NCBI RefSeq assembly: GCF_024734075.1
Contig: NZ_CP102850.1
Location: 1,426,001-1,490,000, forward strand
Reading direction: 5' to 3'
Origin: Gordonia mangrovi
GTDB taxonomy: Bacteria > Actinomycetota > Actinomycetes > Mycobacteriales > Mycobacteriaceae
DNA length: 64,000 nucleotides
Position numbers and translations under genes: made by a program. The first letter of the stretch is position 1. Every line of letters starts with the position of its first letter. Shown one piece after another: positions 8,377-22,600 of the stretch. The notes under the pieces were generated by a model that saw nothing but the letters and a program-made list of their open reading frames with translations, had not been told where the DNA came from and did not search any database.

Positions 8377-9910
8377 CGACGCGTGCTGCGTACACCACCG
8401 TCTCTTCGGTGCGACCCCGCAGCGTTGTGTCCTCTTGCCGCTCCCACGACGTCGACTCCCCGCCGGCCGCATCCACCGCTCGACCCGAGGCGAGCGGCCG
8501 GCGCGGATCACGCTTGGCCAACTCCGACAGCCGCGCACTCTCGTTGACCGGATCGCCGATCACCGTGTACTCGAATCGTTCGATGGCGCCGACATTTCCG
8601 GCCACCACGGTCCCGTAGCTGACGCCGATACCCGCGGAGATGTCGGGCACGTCGTCGGCCAGGCAGTCCGCGATCTCACGGGCCGCCCCCAACGCAGCGC
8701 CTGCCGGATCGTCGATCGCGATCGGCGCACCGAAGATCGCCAGGACGGCGTCACCTTCAAACTTGTTGACCAGCCCTTCCCCACGTTCCACCGCAGCCAC
8801 GATCACGGCGAAGAACCGGTTGAGGATCTCGACGACCTCGGTCGGACTGCGGCCGGCAGCGAGTGTGGTGGAGCCGATCACGTCGACGAACACCACCGCC
8901 ACCGTGCGTTCGGCACCGCCGAGCTCCGGGTCCTGCTGTAGCGCCGCCTCGGCCACGTCACGACCCACATGACGGCCGAACAGATCCCGCATCCGTTCGC
9001 GCTCACGCAGCCCGCCGACCATGCTGTTGAAACCCACCTGCAGGTCACCGAGCTCGGTACCGTCGTACACCACCAGATCGACCTCGGAGATCCGTCCGCT
9101 CTGCACCCGCTTCATCGCGGTCCGGACACTGCGGATCGGCGCCGTCACACTGATACTGGTCAACACCGTCAGCAGCAACCCGGTCGACAAGGCGATCACG
9201 GCGAGCACCGTGACACCCACGAACAGGTCGAGTTTCGACGTGTCATCGCGGAACGCACCGAAGAACACCACCAACAGGATGCCGATGATCGGTATCGCCG
9301 ACCCCACCATCCACGACACGATCGACCGCGAGCGAACACCACTACGCTTACGGCGTCCGTAGCCGGCGCTGATCACCTCGGCCGCCACGGGCCGCAGCGC
9401 GAACTCGATGAGCAGGTAGGAGATCGCGACCACGACGACGCCGCTGAGCCCCACCACGAAGAACATCTTCGGGATCAGATTCGGGTCCAGCACGCCGTAC
9501 ATGATGGTGAACATGACGGTCGCCACCGCCCACAACACGCTCTGGATGAACACCAGGCGCCACGGTGCACGCTGAGCACGCCGGGCGTCCTTCGCGGTCG
9601 GCGCACGATCCCGGATGGCCCACTGCAGATCTCGCACCACCACGACGGTCCCGAGCACGGTGCCGACGACGAACGCCACCACCACATACACCGGTACCGC
9701 AATGTAGTTGACCCACCACAGGTCCGACTGGAACAACGACGGCTGCGGAATCCCCACCGCCGACAACGCGATCGCGAGAATTGCACCGATCAGGTTGGCG
9801 ATCAACAGCGATGACGTCAACAGCGTCTGGATACGGACCCGCTGCTTGAACCCACCCTCGGATGCCGACCCGAGCAGGATCGAACCGTAGTCGCGGCTAC
9901 CCCGATCCAT
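8360..9910 (-). CDS. membrane-bound class III adenylate cyclase with HAMP domain
   Basis: The N-terminal ~285 residues hold about six membrane helices. They are followed by a HAMP linker (residues ~255-305, SVTAPIRSVRTAMKRVQSG) and a class III cyclase catalytic domain (~325-495). The residues needed for ATP cyclisation are all visible: metal-binding Asp in VFVDVIGST and FEGDAV, the adenine-selecting Lys in VNKFEGD and Asp in VIGDPVNESARL, and the transition-state Asn and Arg in NESAR. The arrangement matches the six-helix/HAMP/cyclase group known from M. tuberculosis (Rv1318c-Rv1320c, Rv3645). It should make cAMP at the inner membrane face. ATG 9910 is preceded by a G-rich Shine-Dalgarno. Confidence 0.92.
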   Translation of the reverse strand: MDRGSRDYGSILLGSASEGGFKQRVRIQTLLTSSLLIANLIGAILAIALSAVGIPQPSLFQSDLWWVNYIAVPVYVVVAFVVGTVLGTVVVVRDLQWAIRDRAPTAKDARRAQRAPWRLVFIQSVLWAVATVMFTIMYGVLDPNLIPKMFFVVGLSGVVVVAISYLLIEFALRPVAAEVISAGYGRRKRSGVRSRSIVSWMVGSAIPIIGILLVVFFGAFRDDTSKLDLFVGVTVLAVIALSTGLLLTVLTSISVTAPIRSVRTAMKRVQSGRISEVDLVVYDGTELGDLQVGFNSMVGGLRERERMRDLFGRHVGRDVAEAALQQDPELGGAERTVAVVFVDVIGSTTLAAGRSPTEVVEILNRFFAVIVAAVERGEGLVNKFEGDAVLAIFGAPIAIDDPAGAALGAAREIADCLADDVPDISAGIGVSYGTVVAGNVGAIERFEYTVIGDPVNESARLSELAKRDPRRPLASGRAVDAAGGESTSWERQEDTTLRGRTEETVVYAARVVSAGR

Positions 9911-9958
9911 CCCGCCCCCTCGACGGCCTATCGTCGTGCTCCGACCGCTGGTGACCCG

Positions 9959-11251
<1,293 letters not shown>

Positions 11252-11324
11252 TTACTCCTTCGAGTCGGGACGGGTGAACAACAGGCCAACCTTACTTGTT
11301 CACCGGTGTCGATACGCTATTGGC

Positions 11325-11981
11325 GTGTCATTTGCGCTGATCTCGCAGGCCTCCCGCTCCGACGACAAGACCGCCATCCGCGCCGCGGTCACCGAGGCGG
11401 TGGCCGACCCGACGCTCACCCGGCTCCTGGTCGAACCCCGGGTCGCCGAGCGTGTCGCCCCCACCCTCGCCGACGAGGCCGACACCTACTTCGCGCACGT
11501 GCTGGCCGCGCTGATGCTGTCCGAACGCCTCGACGTCGACGTGGCATTCCTGCCCGCGGAAGCCACCGACGCCACCAAACGCTACGGCCTTCCGCACGGC
11601 CCCGCAGCCCGGGAACTCGCCGAACACGGCACGGCGACGTCGGTGCCCCTGATCCGCGACGACGCGGCCACCGTCCTGGTCGGCCGCGCCCGCCACCTCG
11701 GCGCCGAGGGCGCCAAACTCCACGGCGAGACCTATGTCGACAGCGAGCGACTGTTCCGCGGTGAGGTGCGCTCGATCCTCATCGAACCGACGCCTACCGC
11801 GCCGGGACTGCGCGCCCAGGTGGAACGATTGCTGCTGCCCGCCCGTTGGGTAGCCGGCCGGGCCGCACAGACCGGCGGCACCAACATCGTCGTCGAACGG
11901 GAGGGTGTGGTGAATCCCCGCGTACTCAAACGCTCCACCTTCTACCGGCACGACACCGACCTGCGCCTGGTCCGCCCATGA
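11325..11981 (+). CDS. conserved actinobacterial protein, Rv0358-like (unknown function)
   Basis: A 218-residue soluble protein, mostly helical and charged, without a motif I recognise. Position identifies it: it lies between purA (divergent) and an M50 peptidase, the same order as Rv0357c-Rv0358-Rv0359 in M. tuberculosis. It overlaps the M50 gene by ATGA, so translation is probably coupled and the two may act together. The frame is open upstream, but the GTG at 11325 is preferred. A TACGCT hexamer at 11313-11318 lies 6 bases before it, which would suit a leaderless transcript, and there is no Shine-Dalgarno. Confidence 0.75.
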   Translation: MSFALISQASRSDDKTAIRAAVTEAVADPTLTRLLVEPRVAERVAPTLADEADTYFAHVLAALMLSERLDVDVAFLPAEATDATKRYGLPHGPAARELAEHGTATSVPLIRDDAATVLVGRARHLGAEGAKLHGETYVDSERLFRGEVRSILIEPTPTAPGLRAQVERLLLPARWVAGRAAQTGGTNIVVEREGVVNPRVLKRSTFYRHDTDLRLVRP

Positions 11982-12811
11982 CCTCGACACCGATGCGTCC
12001 GACGACCCGCGAGATCATCCGCGCCGTCCGTCCCGGCCCGGTGTTCCTCGGCCTGGTGGTGGCCGCCGCGGTGGGCGGCTGGCTGGTCGCGGGCTCCGCA
12101 CCGGGCCGCAACCTCGAATCGGTCGGCGGCACGCTGCTGTTGGTGCTGGCCGGCTGGGTCATCTCACTGTGCCTGCACGAATTCGCCCACGCCGTCACCG
12201 CATTCCGCTTCGGCGACCGCAACGCGGAACTCCGCGGCTACCTCACCCTCAACCCGCTGCGCTACACCCACCCCGGCCTCTCACTCGGTTTGCCGCTGCT
12301 GATCATCCTGTTGGGCGGCATCGGATTTCCGGGCGGCGCCGTCTATGTCCACCAGCACGGTTTCACGCGGGCGAAACGCACGATCGTGTCGCTGGCCGGT
12401 CCGCTCACCAACGCCGCTCTCGGCGCCATCCTGTTGATCGTGGTGCGTCTGTACGCACCCGACGGACTCGGCGCCCAGGGCTCGGGCGGTGTGCTCTATC
12501 TGGTCGACGGCCTCAATCTGTGGGCCGCCCTGTCGATGCTGGCGTTCCTGCAGATCACCGCAGCCGTGCTCAACCTCCTGCCGGTGCCCGGTTTCGACGG
12601 TTACGGCGCGATCGAACCGTATCTGTCCGACAAGACCCGGTTCTCGATGCAGAAGGTCGCGCCGTACGGCTTCCTGATCGTGTTCGCGTTGCTGTTCATC
12701 CCATTCCTCAATCGGGCGTTCTTCGACCTCGTCTACTGGCTGTTCGGTCTGTCCGGCGTACCGAGCGTGCTGGCGGCCTACGGCTGGAATCTGTTCGTGT
12801 TCTGGCGCTGA
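11978..12811 (+). CDS. site-2 protease family (peptidase M50) membrane protein, Rv0359-like
   Basis: A 277-residue polytopic membrane protease candidate. The zinc motif HEFAH is at residues ~66-70 inside a hydrophobic helix (VISLCLHEFAHAVTAF). The second conserved element, usually NPxPxxDG, appears as LNLLPVPGFDGYG near residue 205, supplying the third metal ligand Asp. Other helices are near residues 22-42, 108-125, 133-155, 180-200, 222-245 and 250-270. No PDZ domain is present, so it belongs with the short SpoIVFB/Rv0359-like M50 proteins. It starts four bases inside the previous gene (ATGA). Substrate unknown. Confidence 0.88.
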   Translation: MTSTPMRPTTREIIRAVRPGPVFLGLVVAAAVGGWLVAGSAPGRNLESVGGTLLLVLAGWVISLCLHEFAHAVTAFRFGDRNAELRGYLTLNPLRYTHPGLSLGLPLLIILLGGIGFPGGAVYVHQHGFTRAKRTIVSLAGPLTNAALGAILLIVVRLYAPDGLGAQGSGGVLYLVDGLNLWAALSMLAFLQITAAVLNLLPVPGFDGYGAIEPYLSDKTRFSMQKVAPYGFLIVFALLFIPFLNRAFFDLVYWLFGLSGVPSVLAAYGWNLFVFWR

Positions 12812-12815
12812 CAGA

Positions 12816-13679
12816 TCACAGGTACAGCAGCCGATATCGGACGCTGCCCCGGATGCGGCCGACGAGGTTGCCGGTGACCCACACCCACGCTCCCCGACGC
12901 TTGCGCGACCACGCCCACGGCCACACCGGCGCCGTCCCGGCCACCACGGCAGCGTGGACGGGAAACCACCACCAGTGGCGGCCGGGTGCCCCGAACTGCT
13001 TGGCCGCCCGTGCCTCCGCACGTCCGTAGTCGACCACCTGATGCCACGTCTCGCGCAACCCGGTGCGATACCGGTAGGCCACCATCGCTTCCGGCGCGTA
13101 GCCGAAGCGATAGCCCGCTGTCTGTACCCGCCAGCAGAACTCGACGTCACTGCCGGCAGTCGGGTACGACTCGTCCCACCCGCCGACGGCGTCGAACACG
13201 TCGCGCCGCACCCCCAGATTGCAGCCGAACGTGATCGGCAGAAACCGTGCGAGCACCACCTCCCGGTCCGGCTCGGGCAACGCCCGCCATGCCGCGACCA
13301 CCGGATCATTGAGGGTGTCGCGCTCCAACGGCCCGCCGACGATGTCGCAGCGCTGCCCCTCGTCGACCAGCGCCCGCAGCCAGCCCGGATACACCGCATC
13401 GTCCTGATCGCAGTAGGCGATGAAATCGTATCGGGCCGCGCGTGTCCCGACATTGCGGGCGTAGGAGGTTCCCGCCACCGCCGACGAGTCGACATAGCGC
13501 AGGTCCAGACGCTCCCGGTGCGGATGTGTCGCGGCGTGGCGCCGCAGTTCGTCGCTGCCCTCGTTGTCGCTGAGGATCACCTCGAACCGGCCCGGATGGT
13601 CCTGCGCGGCCAGCGCGTCGAGTTGTACGTCGAGATCCGGCAGGCCGCGGTAGACGGCGATCACCACCGACGCGCTCAC
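12816..13679 (-). CDS. family 2 glycosyltransferase, last gene of the NRPS operon
   Basis: A 287-residue GT2 (GT-A fold) enzyme: [13 protein letters not shown] at the N-terminus, [10 protein letters not shown] for nucleotide binding, the metal-binding DQDD in [13 protein letters not shown] near residue 92, and the acceptor/base region [11 protein letters not shown] near residue 177. The C-terminus is cationic ([22 protein letters not shown]) and probably membrane-associated. Its start overlaps the NRPS stop by four bases (ATGA), so it is translationally coupled to the synthetase; peptide glycosylation is the simplest inference. The C-terminal [10 protein letters not shown] signature is shared with the second domain of the glycosyltransferase at 33973-35847 (GNLVGRIKGS), so the two are paralogues at opposite ends of the cluster. 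Confidence 0.88.
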   Translation of the reverse strand: MSASVVIAVYRGLPDLDVQLDALAAQDHPGRFEVILSDNEGSDELRRHAATHPHRERLDLRYVDSSAVAGTSYARNVGTRAARYDFIAYCDQDDAVYPGWLRALVDEGQRCDIVGGPLERDTLNDPVVAAWRALPEPDREVVLARFLPITFGCNLGVRRDVFDAVGGWDESYPTAGSDVEFCWRVQTAGYRFGYAPEAMVAYRYRTGLRETWHQVVDYGRAEARAAKQFGAPGRHWWWFPVHAAVVAGTAPVWPWAWSRKRRGAWVWVTGNLVGRIRGSVRYRLLYL

Positions 13680-16600
13680 TGCAGCAGGCTCCGCAGCTCG
13701 GCGACGGACACATCGATGCCGCGCGCGGCCAGCTGGGCGAGCACCGACCCGAAACCGGCCACCACCGATTCGGCTGTGGTGCGATCGAACAGCGCCACCG
13801 GATACATCAGTGTCCCGGTCAACCCGGCCGCCGCGCCATCGTCGCGCCGCTCCAGCATGGTGATCTCCATTTCGTGTTTGGCCACCACCCGCCCGATGGG
13901 CTCACGGCTCACCCGCACCGCACCGAGATCGAGTTCCGCGTCCACCCCCGCCTCCGGCGCCGGCTGCACGATGAGCGTCGCCGGGAACAGCGGATGCTCG
14001 CCGGGCGTATACGGGATGCCCAGCGCTGCCACCAGATCCGGAGTGGACACATCCGGATGGCGCAGACCACCGATCAGCTGATCATGCACGTCGGCGACCA
14101 CCTTCCCGATCGTGCGGCGATCGTCGACGTCCAGGCGCATCGGCAGATCCTCGGAGAAGTTGCCGACCACACCGGCCAGCTCCGGCTGCGGCCGGTTGGC
14201 GTTCGCAGTCGCCACATGCACATCCGGGTCGCCGGAGAGCTCGGCGAGGACCACCGCAAACGTCGCCTGCAGCAGCGAGAACAACGCCACCGAACGGGTT
14301 TTCGCGAGATCGTCCAGCGCGGCATGCACCGACGGCGACACCGCGAACTCGATCCCCTCCCCCGCCGGGTCCCATTGCTCGGGCCGAGGCCGGTCGGTCC
14401 GCAGCCGCGGCCGGACGCCGTCCCGCCGATCGGCGAATCTCGCGGTCCAATAGTCGAGTTGACGTCGCCCCTGCGACGACGGCGTACCCGGCGCGCCCAG
14501 CACGCGGCGTTGCCACTGGGCGTAGTCGCGGTACCGGACACCCGGCTCGGGCAGGTCCGGGGTCGCACCGCTGCTACGAGCGGCGAACGCCACCACCATG
14601 TCCCGGATCAGCAACGACATCGACTGTCCGTCGACACCGAGATGGTGGGCCACCACCACCAGCACATGGGTGTGCTCGTCGAGCCTCAGCAGCCGCACCC
14701 GCAGCGGCGCCACCCCGTCGAACTCCAGCGGCGACCAGGCGATCGCGTCGACCACGCGAGTGACCTCCGCGGCGTCGACCGGCACCGGATCCAGGTCCCG
14801 TTCCAGCATCCCGCGCAGATCGTCGACGTCGGCCACGAGCAACTCGGGCTCCGCGTCGTCGCGATACGTCGTCCGCAACGCCTCATGCCGGTCGAGCACA
14901 TCGAGCAGCGCCGCCCGCAGCGCCGCGAGGTCCATCTCACCGGACAATCTCAGCGCGAACGGCACATTCCAGTCGGCGCCGACACCGTCGGCGACGGCTG
15001 CGAAGATGCGGCGTTGTGCAGGCGCGATCGGCGCGACCGCGCCCTCGATGCGGACCCGGCCCAACGCGGTGTCGTCGTCGACGCCCCGCTCGACCAGTTC
15101 GGCCACCGCATCGGACAGTTCGGCGAGATCGGCGGATTCGAACAGCGCACGCACCGGGACCGCCACGCCGAGGTCGGCTTCCAGCCCGGCGGCGACCCGG
15201 GTGGCCGACAACGAGTTGCCGCCGACGCCGAAGAAGTTGTCCGACACACCGACCCGCTCGGCGCCGGTGACGGTCTGCACCACGCGCACCACGGCCGCCT
15301 GTACCGGCGTGCACGGCGCGACGTACTCCCGTCTCGGTCGCGGCGGCTGCGGCAGCGCCTGCCGGTCGATCTTGCCGTTCGGCGTGTACGGCAACGACTC
15401 GAGGTGGTGGATCTCCGGGATCATGTAGGCGGGCAGCAGGTCCCGCAGCTGCCGTGGCACGTCGTCGACGGCGGCTGTGCCGACGACGAACCCGACCAGC
15501 CGCAGATCGTGGTGGTCGCCGGCGGTGACGACCACCGCGTCGTCGACCTCGGCACAGCGCCGCAACGCGGCCTCGATCTCGCCGGGTTCGATGCGGAAGC
15601 CGTGCACCTTGAGCTGATGGTCGGTGCGCCCGAGATACTCGAGTTCCCCGCTCGTGTTGTACCGCACCAGGTCTCCGGTGCGGTACATCCGCTCGCCGGT
15701 GAACGGATCGGCCACGAACGACGACGCGGTGCGCATCGGATCGCCGTGGTAGCCACGGGCCAGCTGGATGCCGCCGAGGTAGAGTTCGCCGGCCACACCC
15801 GGGGCCACCGGATGCAGCCGCGCATCGAGGATGCGCAACGCCACCGACGGCTGCGCACGGCCGATCGGGATGCGATCGGACTCGGCACCCGCATCCACCC
15901 GGTGCGCGGTCACGCTGACGGTCGCCTCGGTGGGCCCATAGAGGTTGTGGATCTCGGCCGACGACAGCGCCGACGCACGCCGCACCACCGCGGCAGGCAA
16001 CTCCTCACCGATGCACAGTACGGTGCGCACCGACGCCGGGAACCGTTCACCGTCGATCATCATCGACAGCGCCGACGGCACCGTGGGCAGCACGGTCACC
16101 CCGGACCGCTCCATGGCATCGCCGAGGGCGCGGCCGTCGCGTTCCACGCCGGGGTCGGCAATCACCACCCGGGCACCGGACAGCAGCGCCCACCAGTACT
16201 CCCACACCGACAGATCGAAGCCCGCGGCCGTCTTGATCATGACGGCGTCGGTGTCGTCGAGCGCATGGGTCTGCTGCATCCATCGCAACTGTTCGGCGAC
16301 CGCGGCGTAGGACGCCGCAACACCTTTGGGACGACCGGTCGAGCCGGACGTGAACAGCACATAGGCCGGGTTGTCGGGTCGTAGCGGCCGCACCCGGCCA
16401 CATCGGCCCTCGGCCCGGGCTCGCTCGCGGGTCACCTCGGTGATGGTCAGCACGGGCCGGTCGAACGTGGCCGTGCCGTCGTCGGCGATCACCACCGCGG
16501 GATCGGCCGACGCCACGATCAGCTGTGCGCGTTGCGCACCGACGGTGGCGTCGACCGGCACGTAGGCTCCGCCCACGGTCACCACCGCGAACATGGCGGT

Positions 16601-19600
16601 GAGCTGATCGAGCCCACGCGGCAGGGCGATCGCGACCCGATCCTCCGGTCCGACGCCGCGTCGCACCAGTTCCGCGGCCACTGCGGCCACCCGGGTATGG
16701 AACTGCCGGTAGGTGAGATGGCATGCACCCCACGAGACGGCGCGCGCATCCGGTGTGCGGCAGACCTGCCGCGCGAACTGTGCGGCGAGATCGAATTCGG
16801 CCGGCTCCGTCGGCAGCGCTGCTGCTGTCGCCGACCGGCGTTCGGCGTCGTCGAGGATGTCGAGGTCACCGACCGCCCGCTCCGGATGCGTCAGCAGTCC
16901 GTCGAGTACCGCGATGAACCGGCGGGTCAGGTCACGCGCGGTGCTGTCGTCGAACAGTTCGGTGGCGTACGACAACTGGGCACTCAGCCCGGCGGGTGTC
17001 GCACCGTTCCAGCGTTCGCCCAGGGTGAGGTGCAGGTCGAACTCGGCGAGGCCGTTGTCGTCGTCGATGGCCTCGATCGACAGATCCGGGAGGTCGATCG
17101 CGAGGCGACCGATGTTCTGGAACGACAACGCCACCTGGAACACCGGATGCCGTGCGGCGGTGCGGGTCAGTTCCAGTCCGTCGACGACACGATCGAAGGG
17201 CAACGTGGTGTGGGAGAACGCCGCCAGATCCGTGGCCCGCGCGATGGCCAGCGCCTCCGTACCGGTGGCGTGGGCGGGGATCTCGGTGCGTAGCGCGAGC
17301 ATGTTCACGAACATGCCCACCACGCGTTCGAGCCGTTCGTCGTCACGTCCGGCGACCGGCGTGCCGATCACCACGTCGCGGTTGGCGCCGATCCGCCCGA
17401 GCAGAACCGCCAACGCCGTGTGCGCCACCATGAATGCGCTCGCCGAATGACGTTGTGCGAAGGCGAGCATCCGGGCGTGCAGGTCGGCGTCGAGGTCGAC
17501 GTCGATGCGCGCACCGACCCCGTTTCGCCGGGCCGGCCGCGGCCGGTCGGTCGGCAGGTCGATCACCGGTGGGGCGTCGGCCAACTGGGCCTGCCAGAAG
17601 GCCAGTTCCGTTGCGGCGCGGCCCCCGGTGTCGGCCAGCAACGCCTGCTGCCAGATCGCGAAATCCGCGTACTGCACGGTGAGCGGCTCGACGTCCGGTG
17701 CGGCGCCCGACAGCCGGGCACGGTAGGCGTCGGACAGTTCGGTCGCGAGCCCGACCAGCGACAGACCGTCGGCGCTGATGTGGTGGAGCACCAGCGCGAA
17801 GACATGGTCGGTAACCGCACCATCGGTTCGCTGCACCGAGAACAGATCCGCACGCACCGGTGGCTCGGCGGTCACATCGAATTCGGTGCGCATCACCGCC
17901 CGCACCACATCCGGCAGGGCGGCCGCCGCCACCAGTTGCGGCGCCAGCTTCACCGGGACGTCGGCGGGCGACAGGACCACCTGATGCGGGTGTCCCTCGG
18001 TGTCGGCCGGGTACCTGGTGCGCAGCGCCTCGTGGCGGCCGACGAGATCGGCCAGAGCTGCTTCGAATGCCTTGTGTTCCAGCGTTCCGGTGAGCCGCAA
18101 GATGATCGGGATGTTCTCGGTGGCCGCCGACGGGTCGAAGCGGTTGAGGAACCACATCCGTTGCTGGGCCGGGGAGAGCGGGATCTGCGCCGGGCGCGGC
18201 AGCGCTCCGAGTAGCGGGGTGTTGCCGGTCTCGGCCCGACCGATCCGATGGACGAGTTCCCGGACGGTCGGGGCGTCGAACAGATCGCGGACCGCGAGGT
18301 CGCGACCCGTCGCCGCCCGCAACCGGGACACCGCGCGGGTGGCCGACAGCGAGTCGCCGCCGACCTCGAAGAAGTTGTCGAGCACTCCGATGCGGGCTAC
18401 GCCGAGGACCTCGGCGAAGGCGCCGGCGACCATCTCCTCGTCGGGAGTGGCCGGAGCCACCTGCGCCACGACCTCGAAGCGGGGTTCGGGCAGGGCGCGG
18501 CGATCGATCTTGCCGGCCGCGGTCAATGGCAGCGCATCGAGTTCGGTGATCGACGCCGGCACCGCGTAGGCGGGCAGCCTCGACCGCAGATGTGCCTGCA
18601 GTGATCCGCGATCGAACGCACCCGTTTCGTCCACCGTGACGTAGGCCACCAATGCGAGCCCACCACCCGGACCGGGGCGGCCGACGGCGACGGCGGCCCC
18701 GACTCCCGGGTGGGACCGCAGGGCGGCCTCCACCTCACCGAGTTCGACGCGGTGGCCGCGGATCTTGATCTGGAAGTCGCGGCGTCCCTGATGGATCAGG
18801 GTGAGTGCCCCATCGTCGTCTGGAACCTGACGAACCAGGTCACCGGTGCGATACCGGCGCGATCCGGGCGGGCCGTCCGGGTCGGCGACGAAGGTGAGCG
18901 CGGTCAAACCGGGCCGCCCGTGATAGCCGCGGGCCAGCCCCTGTCCGGCAACATACAGCTCGCCGGTGACCCCGGGCGCACACCGGGTCAGGGTCGACGT
19001 CAGCACGCCGACGGTGGTTCCCGTGATCTCCCGTCCGATGGGTACCGCGGTGCCCGACACCGGCGGCAGCGGGCCGGCGGCGGTCGCCATGATGGTCGAC
19101 TCGGTGGGGCCGTAGGCGTTGAAGAACTTCTTGCCCACAGCGATCCAGCGGTTGGCGGTGTCCGGGGCGCACGCGTCGCCGCCGACGATCAGCACCTCGA
19201 GCCGCGGCAGCGGATCGCGAGCACCCGTGTCGTCGCCAGGCATCTCGATCGTGTCGAGTGCGCCGGGGGTGAGGAAGGCGTGTGTCACCGCATGCTCGTG
19301 CAGGAAGTCGGTCAGCTCGCCGGCACCGTAGACATCGGCCGGTGCGATCACCGATGTCGCGCCGGCATCGGCGGCCAACAGCAACTCCAGGATGGCCGCG
19401 TCGAAACCCGGCGACGCGGAGTGCAGCACCCGGCTGTCACCACCGGCACCGTAGCGGCGCTGCTCGGCCGCGAAGGCCGACAGCCCACGGTGGGTGACGG
19501 CAACGGCTTTGGGCCGGCCGGTGGACCCGGAGGTGTAGATCAGGTATGCGAGCTGGTCGACGTGCCGTCGGGCCGATTGCTGCGGTGGCCGATGCGCCGG

Positions 19601-22600
19601 TCGTTGCACCGCGGCCGGTTCGGCATCGAGGTCGATCACCTCGCCGACCCCGTCCCACAACCCTGCGGCACACTCATTCCGCTCGCCGGTGGTGGTGACG
19701 ACGATGCGTGCGCCGGAGTCGTCGAGCATGAACGCCACCCGATCATCGGGCTGGCGCGGGTCGATCGGGACGAACGCCGCACCGGTCGCCGCCACCGCCC
19801 GGACCGCGATGTAGAAGCGGACCGAGCGGCTCAGGTATACCGCGACCACGGCTTCCGGCCCGGCACCCGCGATGCGCAGGCGGTCCGCAAGTGCTTCGGT
19901 TGCGCACCGCAATTCGGCATCGTCGAACTCCCGCAGCGCGGAATCGGATGCGCAGGGATCGCAGCCGAGGAGTCGGTGACCAGGTGTGTCGAGGATGTCG
20001 GACAGCAACCGTGGTGCCACCGCTGCCGGACCGGCGGCCGCGTCCAACGCGCGACGTTCCCGGGAGGTCAGGAGCTCGACGGTGTGCAACGCCGCACCCG
20101 GGTGTGTGGTCAGCGCATCGACGGCGGTCGCGAACCGGGCCAACAGGGCCGCAGCGGTGTCGGCGCGGTACACATCCGGGCGATACACGAGTTCGAGGAC
20201 CCGTTCGCCGCGAGCGTCGGTGACGGCGGTGAACTCCAGGTCGAATCGGGCCATCGGCACGTCCAGCCGTTGCGGCACAAGCGCCTCACCAGCTGCCGCG
20301 GGATGGTCGTCACCGTCCACGGTGAACGTCACCTGGATCAGCGGGTGGCGGCCGTCGCCCCGCGACAGGCCCAGATCCTCGACGACCTGCTCCACGTCGA
20401 TGGCCGAATGTTCGAGGGCCGCGACGATCTGTTCGCGGGACTGACCGACCACCGCAGCGAAGTCGCCGGTCTCGTCGACGACACTGCGCAGCGCCACCAT
20501 CGACACGAACATGCCGACCGACTCGGCGACGTCGGACTCCCAGCGTCCGGCGGTGGGCGTACCGATCACCACGTCGCGCCCCGCCCCGGACCGGGTCAGG
20601 GTGACCGCGAGGGCGGCGTGCAGCACCGCGAACGACGTCGTGCGGTGTCGCGTCGCCAGCTCGGCGATCCGCTGCCACGTCACGGTGTCCAGAGCCAGTC
20701 GTTGCACTGCGGCGGTCGCTGCGGGTTCGGCGTCCGCGTCCGCCTCGGGTACCGACAGCGCCGGAGCGTCGGCCAGCACTTCCCGCCAGTGACGCAGATG
20801 CTCTGCCAGCAGCGAGGTCTCGTCATCGGCGGAACCGAGACGCCGGCCGGTGCGCAGCACGTGATCCGCGTACTGCAGCGGCAGCGGCGACCACTGCGGA
20901 GCGTGTCCGGCGCAGCGCGCCGTGTAGGCCTCGGCCAGGTCCCGCGCCAGGATGCGCAGCGACCAACCATCGGCGGCAACATGGTGGACCACGAGCACGA
21001 TACTCGTGGCGTCGGAGTCGACGGGGCGCAGCAGCAGCCGCAACGGCAGGTCGGTGCTCAGGTCCACCGGTTCGGCGAGGCCGGCGGCCATCAGCGATTC
21101 CTCGACGGACGCACCGGCGGGCAGCGGGCCGTCGACGATGCGGACGAGGTCGGCGATCTGCCCGGGTCCCGGCTCGAGCACGCGTTGGGTGGGCCCCTGC
21201 CCCGCACTGCCGTCGGGATAGACGGTGCGCAGGATCTCGTGGCGGTCGAGGACATCGGCGAGCGCCGCCCGCAGCGCCGCGCCGTCAATGGCCTGGGGCA
21301 CCCGCGCCGGCGCGACGATGCGGTAGGCCGCAGAGTCGGGGTGAATACGGTTGTGCACCACCATCTGCCGCTGGGCCGCCGACAGCGGGAGCTCGGCGGG
21401 TCGCGGCCGCAGGGCCGCCGCATTCGGGCCCGGCGTGTTCGGGCCGAGCGCATCCGCGGCCGCGGCCACCGCCGCTGCCGTGCGCCCGTCGAACACGGCT
21501 CGCACGGGTACCTGCACGCCGAGCCGCTGCGCGACGCCCGCGACGATGCGCGTGGCCGCCAGCGAGTTGCCGCCGGACTCGAAGAAGTCGTCGTCCACCC
21601 CGACCTCGACCCCGAGGATCTCGGTGAACACCGCCACCACCACCCGCTCCGCCGCGGTCTGTGGGCCTCGGGATCGGGCGGGTGCGGCGGATCGGGTGGG
21701 TGCGGGCAATGCGCGGCGATCGACCTTGCCGCCGGTCCCGAGCGGGAAGGCGTCACTGACCACGATGTGCGCGGGCACCATGTGTTCGGGCAGCATCTCC
21801 CGCAGATGAGCGCGCAGCAGCCGCTCGTCGATCGGATCTGCCTCGGTATGCGCCACCACATGCCCGACGAGCTGCTCACCGAGCCGGCGATCGGGGTGGA
21901 CCACGACGACCGCGGCGGCCACCGCGGGATGTGCGGCGAGCACGGTTTCGATCTCGCCGAGTTCCACCCGCTGGCCGCGGATCTTCACCTGGAAGTCGGT
22001 GCGGCCCAGGTACTCCAGTACCGGGGACGCGGCATGATCGGTGGTGCGCCAGCGCACGAGGTCGCCGGTCCGATACAACCGGGCGCCGTGTGCCCACGGT
22101 GAAGCGACGAACCGGGCCGCGGTGAGGTCCCCGCGACCGTGGTAGCCGCGGGCGAGCTGGATGCCACCGAGATAGAGTTCGCCGGTGACCCCGGACGGCA
22201 CGGGTCGCAGGTAGCGGTCGAGGACGTAGACCTGCCCGCCGGGGACCGGCCGGCCGATCGGGACCGGCCGGTCCGCGATCTCGTCGGCCCGCACGGTGGC
22301 GGCGGTGATGTCGACCGCGGCCTCGGTGGGTCCGTACAGGTTGTGCAGACGTCCCGGCGTGCGCCGCAACAGTTCTGCGGCGGCCGGTGAGCCCAACGCC
22401 TCCCCGCTGGTGACCACGTGCCGCAACGCCGGGAACCGCGCGTCGGCGGGGAGCGCGGCGAGGAAGGTGTCGAGCATGGCCGGCACGAAGTGCACCACGG
22501 TGACCGCGTGGTCGCGCAGCAACTCGGCGATCCGATACGGATCGCGGTGGGCGTCGGCCGGCGCGAGCACCGTCCGCGCACCGGTCGCCAAGCCCCAGAA

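Noticed and set aside
18710..22102. 1130-codon open frame on the plus strand (also 27335-31072 and 13874-16384)
   Set aside because: These are antisense shadows of the high-GC NRPS gene; their translations are Arg/Gly/His-rich with no domain, while the minus strand encodes all NRPS motifs.
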